Below the pieces are notes generated by a model. The model saw only the letters and a program-made list of their open reading frames with translations, was not told the DNA's origin and searched no databases. From Dehalococcoidia bacterium (lineage in GTDB: Bacteria; Chloroflexota; Dehalococcoidia; Lucifugimonadales; SHYT01), in assembly GCA_009692665.1 (NCBI GenBank), contig SHYT01000004.1, positions 1-64,000 of the forward strand: a DNA stretch of 64,000 nucleotides, read 5' to 3'. Below, one piece after another: positions 38,183-47,443 of the stretch. The position numbers and the translations under genes were made by a program. Every line of letters begins with the position of its first letter. Position 1 is the stretch's first letter.

Positions 38183-39889
38183 ATGGATTCCCTCCCATCA
38201 ATGTTGGAGTTTGTGCTTGCCGTAAGCGCCGCCTTTGTTGGTGGCGCTATCCTCCGCAAGCTTCGCCAACCCCCCGTCGTTGGCTACCTCCTTGCAGGCG
38301 TTGTTATAGGCCCGGCGCTGCTTGGTGTCGTCAGCGATACAGACCGCATTAAGACGCTCGCCGACTTTGGCGTGGCGTTCCTCATGTTCCAGGCGGGCAC
38401 GGAGCTTTCCCTGTCCCAGCTCAAGAAGATGCAAGGCATTGCCCTCATTGGCCCGTGGGTGCAGTTGTTGCTCTTTGCGCCACTCGTGGTGGCCGCTGCC
38501 GTGTGGCTGAGCTGGCCGTACACAACCGTGTCCTACCTGGGGCTCATCATCGCCCTGTCCAGCACCACAGTCGTGGTCAAGCTGATGAACGAGCGCGGCG
38601 AGATGGACTCGCAGCACGGCAGGGCGGCCATCGCGTTCAGCATTGTGCAAGACCTTCCCATGATCCCGGCCATCGTTATCTTCACCGCACTTGCCACCGC
38701 TACCGGAGCAACATCCACCGAAATGGTGGGGACCATTGGGATCTCGCTGGGCAAGGCGGTGCTGTTTGTGGTAGTGGCTTACGTGGTTGGGGTGAAGCTG
38801 GTGCCCATTGCGTTGCGCCGCATTGAGTCCATGGGCAGCGAGGTGCTACTGCTGGCCGTCATTTCGTTGGCGCTTGGCATGGCATACATCAGCAATCTTA
38901 TGGGCATGTCGCTGGTACTTGGCGCGTTTATTGCCGGTCTGGTAGTTGCAGAGTCAGAAGTGCATTTCAAGGTGCTTAAAGAAGTCTCGCCCATCAGCGA
39001 CCTGTTTGTCACCTTCTTCTTCGTCTCGGTAGGCATGCTGCTGGACTTCCGGTTTGTGCTCACGCACATCCCACAGGTGCTCATCATTGTAGGCATTATC
39101 ATGATCGCCAAGACATTCGTCATGCTGATTGTGGGCCTGGTGTTCAAGTATCCAGGCCGGTCGGCGCTGCTCATGGCCCTGGCAATGGCGCAAATCGGGG
39201 AGGAAGCGTTCCTGTTGGCGCAGGTTGGACTGGATAAAAAAGTGCTGTCGCCGGACATGTATTCGCTAGTGCTTTCTGGCGCGGTGCTGAGCATTGTCTT
39301 GAGCCCGCTGGGATTGAACGCGGCGCCGTTCCTGATCCGTGTCTTCCAACGTGTTCCTTTGTTGGGCCACCTGTTTATTGATGCGCCGGGCATGCATTCG
39401 GTGAGCCATAAGGCGCTGACGAACCATGTCATCATTTGCGGCTATGGCAACGTGGGACGGGAGCTGGCCACCACACTGGACCGGCGCGGCATTAGGTACC
39501 TGGTCATTGAGACGGAGCCGCACTACGTGTCCATGCTGCGTGAGAAGGGCATTCCCTGCATCATGGGTGACGCAAGCAAGGTGCAGGTGTTGAACCAGTC
39601 GGGTGTGCAGCAGGCGCAAAGCATGGCGGTTACGTTCCCCAATCCCATTGTGACCGAGGCGGTGGTGCGGTGCGCCAGGCGGGTCCGCAAGGGCATGCCG
39701 ATCTTCGTGCGCGGCACGGGCGATGAGGAGATGGTGGAGCTGCTCTACGCCGCGGGTGCTACTGAGGTGGTGAACCCAAGCTTTGAAGCGAGCATGGAGT
39801 TTATTAGCAAAGTGCTGCGCGGGACAGGCACGTCGTCCAAGGAGGTGGAGAAAGTGGTGCTCACCCGGCGCATAGGATTCTATAGCTAA
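38183..39889 (+). CDS. CPA2-family monovalent cation:proton antiporter (Kef-type) with TrkA-N domain
   Basis: LRQPPVVGYLLAGVVIGPALLG...LMFQAGTELSLSQL...HVIICGYGNVGRELATTLDRRGIRYLVIE. Confidence 0.93.
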   Translation: MDSLPSMLEFVLAVSAAFVGGAILRKLRQPPVVGYLLAGVVIGPALLGVVSDTDRIKTLADFGVAFLMFQAGTELSLSQLKKMQGIALIGPWVQLLLFAPLVVAAAVWLSWPYTTVSYLGLIIALSSTTVVVKLMNERGEMDSQHGRAAIAFSIVQDLPMIPAIVIFTALATATGATSTEMVGTIGISLGKAVLFVVVAYVVGVKLVPIALRRIESMGSEVLLLAVISLALGMAYISNLMGMSLVLGAFIAGLVVAESEVHFKVLKEVSPISDLFVTFFFVSVGMLLDFRFVLTHIPQVLIIVGIIMIAKTFVMLIVGLVFKYPGRSALLMALAMAQIGEEAFLLAQVGLDKKVLSPDMYSLVLSGAVLSIVLSPLGLNAAPFLIRVFQRVPLLGHLFIDAPGMHSVSHKALTNHVIICGYGNVGRELATTLDRRGIRYLVIETEPHYVSMLREKGIPCIMGDASKVQVLNQSGVQQAQSMAVTFPNPIVTEAVVRCARRVRKGMPIFVRGTGDEEMVELLYAAGATEVVNPSFEASMEFISKVLRGTGTSSKEVEKVVLTRRIGFYS

Positions 39890-39958
39890 GTAGGGTACTA
39901 CCGGCACCCTTCCTACGGGCTATCCTAAGAGTGGAACGTGGCTCCCAGACACGTAATA

Positions 39959-39983
39959 GGGGGCAGGTTTCAATCCTGCCCCC
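39959..39983. repeat. GGTTTCAA hairpin family, copy 3, terminator-like between convergent genes
   Basis: GGGGGCAGG-tttcaat-CCTGCCCCC, then acgtttttt. Confidence 0.85.
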
Positions 39984-40004
39984 ACGTTTTTTCAGACCAA
40001 GCGG

Positions 40005-40997
40005 TCAGCGTGTCTGGAACGGCTTTCCGTCAACAATAAGACTCTTCAAAACAGCGTGCCCCTCAAAGTCAATCACCACGACGGCCTTGATGTCCCGCGA
40101 GCGCTGTAACTCTAGCCCAACGCCTTCTGGGACGAAGTACGACTCGATGCCGTATTCGACGCTGATGGATGGCGCAGTGAGCGGGGCAATCGGTTGCCGC
40201 ACCCCCGGGTCTGGGAAAGTTGACTCCGTGACACGGCCCCGAATGTAGAGGTCCCAATCCGGCTGTGGACTGCGAGCTACGGCGCCGACGAGGACAAGCC
40301 TAGCTCCATCTAGTTCCAAATGCACATACACGGTGTCACCCACGGAGAATTGGTCATAGAAGACAGTGGTGTAACCCCCAGGGGTCTCAGCAAGATTGGT
40401 AATCGTGTACCGCAGCACCACGTAGTCCCCGCGGAACGGGTCGCGCGGGTCAATGGGCGAGGCTTGCAGCACCACCTCGCGGCCCGTGCGTACTGGGGAC
40501 TCTTTGATGTACGCAAGCGGCGCTACCCCAAGGAACCAGTACAGAAGCAAAGAAGGCTCGCCGGCGCGCACGCGATAGATCTGTGCAATGAGGAAGACGC
40601 TCGCGCCGTAGACCACCGCGCCCAGGAAGATAACGGCCGTCCCAAGCCTGTGGTAGTCCCGCACAAAGCGCAGCCACCAGCCCGCGCCGTATGTGCCAAG
40701 CATCCCGGCGAACAGAAGCGTCAGCTTGCCCCAGCGGTTGAGTTCTTGCCAGTTGGCGCCAATAAATAGAAGGACGCCAAGGCCGAACAAAACAGCGCCC
40801 AGGACGGCCAGCGTGCTGATGAGGTTGCCCTGCACTCAGCGGGCAAGTGGGGAGTCAGCGCGTGGCTCGTAGCAGGCCAGGATCGTCTGCGCCTGATCAG
40901 CGGTGATAACGCCTTGCTGCACCCATGCGGCAGTCTCCCGGACAAGGGTGTTGTAAGAGCGTTCGTCCAAAGGCTGGCGCGGTGATGATGTACTCAT
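40005..40997 (-). pseudogene. DUF2157 N-terminal region / GDYXXLXY protein fusion, interrupted by in-frame TGA at 40836-40838
   Basis: MSTSSPRQPLDERSYNTLVRETAAWVQQGVITADQAQTILACYEPRADSPLAR*VQGNLISTLAVLGAVLFGLGVLLFIGANWQELNRWGKL...FRGDYVVLRYTI. Confidence 0.65.
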
Positions 40998-41029
40998 CTA
41001 TACAAAACGAACGTAAACGCCAGGATGGC

Positions 41030-41287
41030 CTAACGCCCTGTCCCCGGTAGACTGGCGGACTTCTGCTTGTCCTCAAGCTGCTTCTTCAATGCGTCAATGT
41101 CTCGCCTCAACGCCTGTTGCTTGCGTGACATGTAGACGATGTAGCCGAAGAACGCCACCCAGGTGAGCGTGTACGCGACAAACAGGAACGATAGGTTCGA
41201 GTTCGTGGCGGCCTGTTGCGGCGCAATAGCCATGCCAATGACAGGCGCTGTGGGGGCAAGCGCAAAGAGTGCCTTAACGTCCTTCAT
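41030..41287 (-). CDS. CcmD-like small membrane protein
   Basis: NLSFLFVAYTLTWVAFFGYIVYMSRKQQALRRDIDALKKQLEDK; just downstream of ccmC. Confidence 0.7.
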   Translation of the reverse strand: MKDVKALFALAPTAPVIGMAIAPQQAATNSNLSFLFVAYTLTWVAFFGYIVYMSRKQQALRRDIDALKKQLEDKQKSASLPGTGR

Positions 41288-41960
41288 AGGAGAGCTGCAT
41301 CCTTTCCGTTTCTTCCTCGGCGCGGCGCAGGTAGTACCGCTCCACGGTAAGCGCAATGTAGAGCACCAGGAACGTGAGCATGGCGAACAAGAGCGCCGTG
41401 CGCATCGTTGGGTCCAGGGCCCCTTCCGGCGCGGCAGGCCCAACGAGAAGCTGCGGGTGCACGTCGCGCCACCAGGTGGTGGACATGTACACAAGGGGCA
41501 CGTCAATCATGGCGAAGATGCCCAGCACTGCGGCGTAGCGCGCGCCTCGCACGCCCTTGGGAGCGTATGCGCGCAGCATCAGGTATGCCACATACAAAAA
41601 CCACATGATGAGCGACGTCGTAAGCCGCGGCGACCAGTCCCACCAGATGCCCCAGGTGGCCTTGCCCCAGAGCGTACCGGTCAGCAGCATAAGTGAAATG
41701 AAGAGGACACCCACTTCCGCCGAGGCGTAGGCAATAGCGTCCCATTTCTCGCTTGGGCGAATCAGATAAGCGATGCTTGCAACGAAGACTGCCCCAGCCG
41801 CAACGAAGCCAATGATGGCAATGGGGACATGGAAATACATGATGCGCTGCACCGCACCCATCGTCGCCTCGTTGGGGACCCACAGAAAGGCCATATAGAG
41901 CGTGATGAGCATCATAACGCCTGCCAGGCCCAGCAGGCCGGTGCGCAGGGAGAGGTTCAT
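41274..41960 (-). CDS. ccmC: Heme exporter CcmC
   Basis: MYFHVPIAIIGFVAAGAVFVASIAYL...GTLWGKATWGIWWDWSPRLTTSLIMWFLYVAYLMLRAY. Confidence 0.93.
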   Translation of the reverse strand: MNLSLRTGLLGLAGVMMLITLYMAFLWVPNEATMGAVQRIMYFHVPIAIIGFVAAGAVFVASIAYLIRPSEKWDAIAYASAEVGVLFISLMLLTGTLWGKATWGIWWDWSPRLTTSLIMWFLYVAYLMLRAYAPKGVRGARYAAVLGIFAMIDVPLVYMSTTWWRDVHPQLLVGPAAPEGALDPTMRTALLFAMLTFLVLYIALTVERYYLRRAEEETERMQLSYEGR

Positions 41961-41981
41961 GGCGGCCTCCTTGGTGCGGGA

Positions 41982-42674
41982 CTATTCCTGCACGACGAAT
42001 TGGAAGAGTGCGGCGGAAACGACGAGGAACACAGCGTCAAATGCGGCGGTGAGTTGGAGCCACCTGGCGAACTCGCTCCAATCCTCAGCGCGCCCGGCTC
42101 CTGCACCAGCAAAGATGGCGCTGGTGCTTTCCACGGCAGCAATGATAACAGGTAGAACAATCGGGAAGAAGAGCACGGGCAGCAGCACCTCGCGGGCCCG
42201 CATGTTCACTGCCATGGCTGAAAACACGGTGCCCACCGCCGCGAAACCCAGCGTCGTGAGCACCGTAAGCAGCCATAACGATGGCAGGAAAAGCGGCAGG
42301 TTGAAGAGGATCCCGAACACCGGCAGCATCACGAACTCGATGGCGAGCATGAAGAAAAACGCGCTGAGCAGCTTGCCGAAATAGAGTGCGTCACGGCTGA
42401 CGGGCGTCAGCAAGAGGCCGTCGAGTCCGCCCTTCTCTTTCTCCATGGCGAAGGTGCGATTCAGGCCCAGCACGCCCGCAAACGTGAATGACACCCACAG
42501 GGTGCCCGCCGATACAACGGCCAGCAGTGCGGGCGTGGGCTCAAACGCAAAGTTGAACGTGATGATGACAAGAAAGACGAACACCAGGATGGGCGTGACT
42601 ACCTCTTTGGTGCGCACTTCCAAAAGGAAGTCCTTCCATAGGATTGTGAAGATAGCGGAGAGGTAGGCCTTCAT
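41982..42674 (-). CDS. ccmB: Heme exporter permease CcmB
   Basis: LWKDFLLEVRTKEVVTPILVFVFLVIITFNFAFE...FAGVLGLNRTFAMEKEKGGLDGLLLTPVSRDALYFGKLLSAF. Confidence 0.9.
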   Translation of the reverse strand: MKAYLSAIFTILWKDFLLEVRTKEVVTPILVFVFLVIITFNFAFEPTPALLAVVSAGTLWVSFTFAGVLGLNRTFAMEKEKGGLDGLLLTPVSRDALYFGKLLSAFFFMLAIEFVMLPVFGILFNLPLFLPSLWLLTVLTTLGFAAVGTVFSAMAVNMRAREVLLPVLFFPIVLPVIIAAVESTSAIFAGAGAGRAEDWSEFARWLQLTAAFDAVFLVVSAALFQFVVQE

Positions 42675-43411
42675 ACCGGTACCCCGGCCACGCGTATGTA
42701 CAGGCTGCGAAAGTCAGCAGGCGTGACGAGGGCGCGAGGCTGGTAGTATGCAATGCGCCCGTCCACGAGGATGGCCACATGGTCGGCCATGGTGAGCCCC
42801 TTCTCTACGTTGTGGGTGGTGAGGAAAACAGAGCCGCCCTGCGCGCAGTGGTCTTTTAGCAAACGCTCCAGTATGCCTATGGCGTGTTGGTCCAGGCCCG
42901 TCTCCGGCTCGTCTAGCAGCAACAGGCGTGGCCGGTGGAGCAGCGCGCGGGCCAGGCCGATGCGCTTCTGCATGCCATGCGATAGGGTGTGTACCCGGCG
43001 GCTCATGTAACGCTCAAAATCAAGTGCGCGGGCAAGCTCAACGATGCGGGTGTCCATAGCGGGGACGCCGTACATGCGGCCATAGAAATGCAGGTTTTCT
43101 AAGCCCGTCAGGTGATCGTAGAGGAACGTCTGGTGCGTGAGAACGCCAATAGTCTGCCGCACTTCTGTGGCCTGGCGCGCAGGGTCAAGCGAGGCGATCC
43201 GGAGTGTGCCGCTGTCGTGGCGGGTAAGCGTTGCCAGCGTTCGCACAAGCGTGGTCTTGCCAGAACCATTTGCGCCGAAGAGGGAGAGGCATGCGCCCCA
43301 TGGTAGGGTGAAGTCCAGACCGCGCAGGACAGACTGCGTATGGAAAGCCTTCGTCAACCCGCGGGCTTCAATGGCAGCCGCGCCGGTGCCGTCGTGAGTC
43401 GGAGTTACCAT
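42671..43411 (-). CDS. ccmA: Heme ABC exporter ATP-binding protein CcmA
   Basis: LFGANGSGKTTLVRTLATL...TLSHGMQKRIGLARALLHRPRLLLLDEPETGLD; in series with ccmB/ccmC. Confidence 0.9.
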   Translation of the reverse strand: MVTPTHDGTGAAAIEARGLTKAFHTQSVLRGLDFTLPWGACLSLFGANGSGKTTLVRTLATLTRHDSGTLRIASLDPARQATEVRQTIGVLTHQTFLYDHLTGLENLHFYGRMYGVPAMDTRIVELARALDFERYMSRRVHTLSHGMQKRIGLARALLHRPRLLLLDEPETGLDQHAIGILERLLKDHCAQGGSVFLTTHNVEKGLTMADHVAILVDGRIAYYQPRALVTPADFRSLYIRVAGVPV

Positions 43412-43750
43412 AACGCGTATGTCGCAGCAGTGGGCATCACAACTGGGACCTTCGCCAGCCGTAATGTCACAGATACAGTGCGTTTGCGTGCTGGTTGCGC
43501 GGAATTATATATGATGAAATGCGCTCCATCATTGCCATAGACCGGCATTATAGTAGCCTGAGTGGCGGAGAGGCGGCAAGGTGGCGGCCACGTCTTTTGG
43601 GTTGCCGCGCAGGGCCAAAACGCCGTAAAATACCGGCATCTTTTGGTGAGAAGCTTCGGAATCCAATCCAGCTTGAGGGATGCACCGACAGAAGCAAGAC
43701 CCTAGTCATGCAGAATCAAGCCGCGTCACGCAAGCGCTAGAGACATGGTA

Positions 43751-43854
43751 CTGTGTTTTTCCTGTAACTCGACGCTACTCCGTCTCGTGATACCCAACTA
43801 ATTCTCCCGTCTGGGATTAGAGTGGACGGGGGTGGAGTTACAGGGAGAACACCG
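43751..43854. repeat. 104 bp element with 20 bp imperfect terminal inverted repeats
   Basis: CTGTGTTTTTCCTGTAACTC / GAGTTACAGGGAGAACACCG (17/20 complementary), inner CCCGTC..GACGGG stem. Confidence 0.6.
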
Positions 43855-43900
43855 ACGACCGCTGTCGCTCGCAGATTGAGATAGGTGACAGTCGAGTCAG

Positions 43901-44419
43901 CTAGGCTCGCTGTCTCTTAGTTTCAGCGTTGACAAACAACTCCTGAATTGGCTTGCCCAACGATCTCGCCAGCGCAACTAACGTTCCGTATCTCGGGGAC
44001 TGCTCGCCACTCTCGATTCGCCCCAGAGTTACTCTCCCAATCCCAGACGCAGCGGCTAGAGCTTCTTGCGTTAGGCTGGCGGATTCTCGAAGGCTCCGGA
44101 TTCGATGCCCGAGTGCTTGCCTCCCCTTTGTCGCAACAGCCTCAACACGCGAACCATAGGACGGATCACAGTAACGACGCACAAAGTCCCAGGGAATTTC
44201 TACACTTTCGCCCTTTGTGGTGCGTAGCACCAATTCATACGGGTTTGGCAGTTCAATGTTCGCGAGATTCTTTATGTCCCGGATTTCTGGAATGTCTTTG
44301 AACGGTACTAGCCCTTTGCATCCATCAGCGAAAGCAAATTCGAGGCCTGTCTTCGTAGCCGACGCAGAAGTCATCATGCGATCAGCGTTCCTGACCAGCG
44401 TTACAGCCATCGTTGCCAC
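43901..44419 (-). CDS. DUF2442 + XRE-type HTH protein, antitoxin-like
   Basis: LEFAFADGCKGLVPFKDIPEIRDIKNLANIELPNPYELVLRTTKGESVEIPWDFVRRYCDP; LGHRIRSLRESASLTQEALAAASGIGRVTLGRIESGEQSPRYGTLVALARSLG. Confidence 0.85.
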   Translation of the reverse strand: MATMAVTLVRNADRMMTSASATKTGLEFAFADGCKGLVPFKDIPEIRDIKNLANIELPNPYELVLRTTKGESVEIPWDFVRRYCDPSYGSRVEAVATKGRQALGHRIRSLRESASLTQEALAAASGIGRVTLGRIESGEQSPRYGTLVALARSLGKPIQELFVNAETKRQRA

Positions 44420-44422
44420 ACC

Positions 44423-44659
44423 TCATCTTCCATGAATTTCGTTCCAGATTTTCCTGATGGCATCCGCATGCCTTCGGTAGGCCTCCAAAATGGTGTGTGC
44501 CTCTCCAGGTGGCGGTTCATCCATAAAGCCTCCACCGTTCAACTCGATTCGGCACACGTCTTCGTTGCCTTCCCATACGTGTACATGGGGCGGCTCACGA
44601 AGGTCTTCCCGAGGGTTTATGCGGAAGCGGAGCCTCCCTTCCTGTGCGGCGACTGGCAT
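44423..44659 (-). CDS. DUF4160 domain protein, toxin-like partner
   Basis: MPVAAQEGRLRFRINPREDLREPPHVHVWEGNEDVCRIELNGG; GAGGAG SD 6 nt upstream. Confidence 0.8.
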   Translation of the reverse strand: MPVAAQEGRLRFRINPREDLREPPHVHVWEGNEDVCRIELNGGGFMDEPPPGEAHTILEAYRRHADAIRKIWNEIHGR

Positions 44660-44689
44660 CCATTGCTCCTCACCCTCAACCAATTTTTC

Positions 44690-44724
44690 GATACAATTTG
44701 TATCATAAACGATACGTTTGTCAA
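44690..44724 (-). promoter_or_regulatory. Predicted promoter with overlapping palindromic operators
   Basis: On - strand TTGACA-16 nt-TACAAA; palindromes GATACAA-t-TTGTATC (44690-44704) and AAACG-ata-CGTTT (44707-44719). Confidence 0.6.
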
Positions 44725-45274
44725 GGGGAGGATTTCCGAAACAAGAGTTTAGCCGGGCCGCTAACCTGGTGGGCGCCAGGCCGAGATCTAGGATGCACCG
44801 TCCGGGAGTAACCAAATTTGCCACACTATACGCCCAGACCCTGCAGGGAGTAAGCCCGCACTCACCCACCCCTCCACGCCCGCGCCGCCAGCACCACCGC
44901 CGCACCAACCGCCGCTGCCCCGGCAACCCACCACCCAACCCGTCCCCCCGCACGCGCTCCCACGCCCTGCTTCGCAACAGCGCGCCGCTGCCTCCTGTTC
45001 ATCGCCTGAGATCGTCGCACCTTCATTCCCCCAGCCTACACTGCCTGACCGCCGCAGGCCAGCGAGTCCCTACTGTGCTCCCTCTCTCGTTTTAGGCGCT
45101 TTAGGGGAGAGAGCCTGACCTGCGCACCTAGCAGCCGGTCGAAAGGAGCCGAACTACTAGGGCAGCGCCCATGAGCACCAACGGAATGACGCTTTGGCCA
45201 TACGCTGTCAGTGATATAATTGTGGTCATTGGCGGACAAATCAGAGCCGACTTTTTCGCTGAGGTGCTCTCCCC

Positions 45275-45871
45275 ATGTTGCCATTGCCAACACACAGCAA
45301 GCTTGGCCTGAAGGAGTGGGCGGTCGCCTGCAAAGCCCTGGAACAGGGCGCTATGGTGACCCTCATTCGCAAGGGCGGCATCCGGGAGCCGGGCAAGGCG
45401 TTTCAGGTCCGGGAGCGCCAGTTCATGCTGTACCCCTCGTATGAGCACCAGAAGCCTGAGCTCGTCAAACCCGCCTGGCACGGCGCCCTCGCGCAAACGC
45501 TCCAAGGCGTCAAGCTTCCGCAACAGGACATAACGTTCAGCCTCTTTGCGGACACCACAGATGTTGTGGAGGTGCTGGAGCAGGAGCGGCTGGAGCTTAT
45601 TTCGCCCCACCACCTGTGGACGTTGGACTACGCGCAGAAACGGCTCCACTGGAAGCCCCGGCAGGCGCTGGCCGTTATGCTCGTGCGGATCTACCAGATG
45701 GATCCGGCAACGCTGCCAATCCTTAAAGAGTACAACGGCTGCACCTCCTGGGTGCCGCTCGTGCAGGACGTGCCCCTCAAGAACCTGACGCCTGTGTTGT
45801 CTGACCTAGACTACAAGAGCCAGGTCAACCAAGTGCTGAACGCCCTAGGCGTCGTCGCGGGAGCGCGCTAA
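45275..45871 (+). CDS. DUF1802-family protein
   Basis: GLKEWAVACKALEQGAMVTLIRKGGIREPGKAFQVRERQFMLYPSYEHQKPELVKP. Confidence 0.8.
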   Translation: MLPLPTHSKLGLKEWAVACKALEQGAMVTLIRKGGIREPGKAFQVRERQFMLYPSYEHQKPELVKPAWHGALAQTLQGVKLPQQDITFSLFADTTDVVEVLEQERLELISPHHLWTLDYAQKRLHWKPRQALAVMLVRIYQMDPATLPILKEYNGCTSWVPLVQDVPLKNLTPVLSDLDYKSQVNQVLNALGVVAGAR

Positions 45872-45947
45872 AGCACGTGCACTCGAACGTGCGGGAACTT
45901 AGTAGGGCGGATGTCGGGTTGCGGCAAGTCCCTCCCTTTTAGAGCCT

Positions 45948-46050
45948 GCCCTGAGCGAAGCGCAGCAGAGTCGAATGGGAGAGGTCGCAGACTCCGAGCC
46001 AGGCCGAAGAGGATTTAGGTCGCAGACCCTGAGCGGAGCCGAAGGGGAGA
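45948..46050 (+). repeat. Degenerate CCTGAGCG...CGAAGGG-type repeat cluster with two ~33 bp imperfect direct repeats
   Basis: AGGTCGCAGACTCCGAGCCAGGCCGAAGAGGAT / AGGTCGCAGACCCTGAGCGGAGCCGAAGGGGAG, preceded by CCCTGAGCGAAGCGCAGCAGAGTCGAATGGGAG. Confidence 0.6.
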
Positions 46051-46309
46051 GGTGGGGAAGGGCGAGGGGCAGCGGTCCCCCGCGCAATCCCAGCCTTCCA
46101 GACAGCAAACCCTTGCGCACACTGGCTCGCGGCGGCATGCTAGACGTGGATGCGTCCAGTATGCTGAACACCGCAAAGAAGAGAAGTCAGAGGTCGACAG
46201 AAAGTCGACCAGAAAGCTGAAGGGCAATCGTGCAGGCACCGAAGCCCTTGAAAACCCCGAGGAATCACATCGCTGAAGTTGCCGCAGTATACGTCCCAGC
46301 CGTCACCCA

Positions 46310-46412
46310 AGCATCCTGCGACACCCCAAGCCTGCCATGCAATGCGGGCCAGTTGCGACACAATACGCACACATTCGTCGTTGCCCCAACGGGAGCCGCG
46401 ACGGAATGCGTC
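46310..46412 (+). repeat. ~100 bp dispersed leader repeat, copy A
   Basis: AGCATCCTG-...-TTGCGACACAATACGCACAC-...-GGAATGCGTC; matches copy B at 52783-52883 (-). Confidence 0.75.
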
Positions 46413-46447
46413 TCGGCAATTCAAAACCAAATTAGCTAGGGTGTGCA

Positions 46448-47443
46448 ATGAAGTATCGAACAATGGGGAGCACCAACATCAAACTCTCAGAAATTGGGTT
46501 TGGCGTCTGGACAGTGGCCACGAACTGGTGGGGGACTATTGAGCCGGAGCAAGGCGAGAAGCTGCTGCAAAAGGCCCATGAAATGGGCGTCAACCTCTTC
46601 GATACCGCTGACACCTACGGCGAAGGCTTTGGCGAAGAAATCCTAGCCAAGGCGCTGGGGAAGCACCGGCACGAGATTGTAGTCGCCACCAAGTTTGGCT
46701 ACGACTTTTACAACGTTCCTCTTCGTGACGGGCATCGAGAGCGGCCGCAGAACTGGGACCCAAAGTTTGTGCGGTTTGCCTGCGAGCAGAGCCTGCGGCG
46801 TTTGAAGACGGACTATATCGATATCTATCAGATGCACAATCCACGCCTGTCGGCCATGAAAAGTGATGCGCTATGGAGCACGCTGAATGACCTGGTGCGG
46901 GAGGGTAAAATTCGCCACCTGGCCGCCGCGCTGGGGCCGGACATCGGCTGGTTTGACGAGGGCGATTATGTGATGAAGCAGCGACCAGTCACGTCTATGC
47001 AGATCATCTACAGCATCTTTGAACAGCAGCCGGCGCGGAAGTTTTTCCCAACGGCGGCGGACAAGAAAGTTGGGCTGCTCTCCCGTGTGCCCCACGCGTC
47101 TGAGGTGCTCACAGACGAGTTTCGCCATACACCGCCTGTATTCGAGGCGTCAGACCACCGGTCGCACCGGCGCCAGCAGTGGCTGCAGCAGGCGTTTGAC
47201 CGGGTGAAGGAACTGGACTTCCTAACTGAGCACCACACTATGTCGTTGGCGCAGGCGGCCATCCGCTTCTGCCTGGCGCAGCCCACCATCTCCTCCGTGC
47301 TGCCAAACCTCACAAGCGTGGAAAAGCTGGTGGAGTACATTGGCGCAACAGACAAGGAAAACCTGTGCAAGGACTGCCTGAAGCGCCTTGAGCGGTTCTA
47401 CGATGAGTTTGAGGCGATGCCTGTTCCAGCAGCGGGCGCCTGA
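46448..47443 (+). CDS. Aldo/keto reductase
   Basis: MKYRTMGSTNIKLSEIGFGVWTVATNWWG...NLFDTADTYGEGFGEEILAKALGKHRHEIVVATKFGY. Confidence 0.92.
   Translation: MKYRTMGSTNIKLSEIGFGVWTVATNWWGTIEPEQGEKLLQKAHEMGVNLFDTADTYGEGFGEEILAKALGKHRHEIVVATKFGYDFYNVPLRDGHRERPQNWDPKFVRFACEQSLRRLKTDYIDIYQMHNPRLSAMKSDALWSTLNDLVREGKIRHLAAALGPDIGWFDEGDYVMKQRPVTSMQIIYSIFEQQPARKFFPTAADKKVGLLSRVPHASEVLTDEFRHTPPVFEASDHRSHRRQQWLQQAFDRVKELDFLTEHHTMSLAQAAIRFCLAQPTISSVLPNLTSVEKLVEYIGATDKENLCKDCLKRLERFYDEFEAMPVPAAGA

Noticed and set aside
43495-43740. ORF between ccmA and the TA-like operon
   Set aside because: No recognisable motif and poor start context; probably chance.
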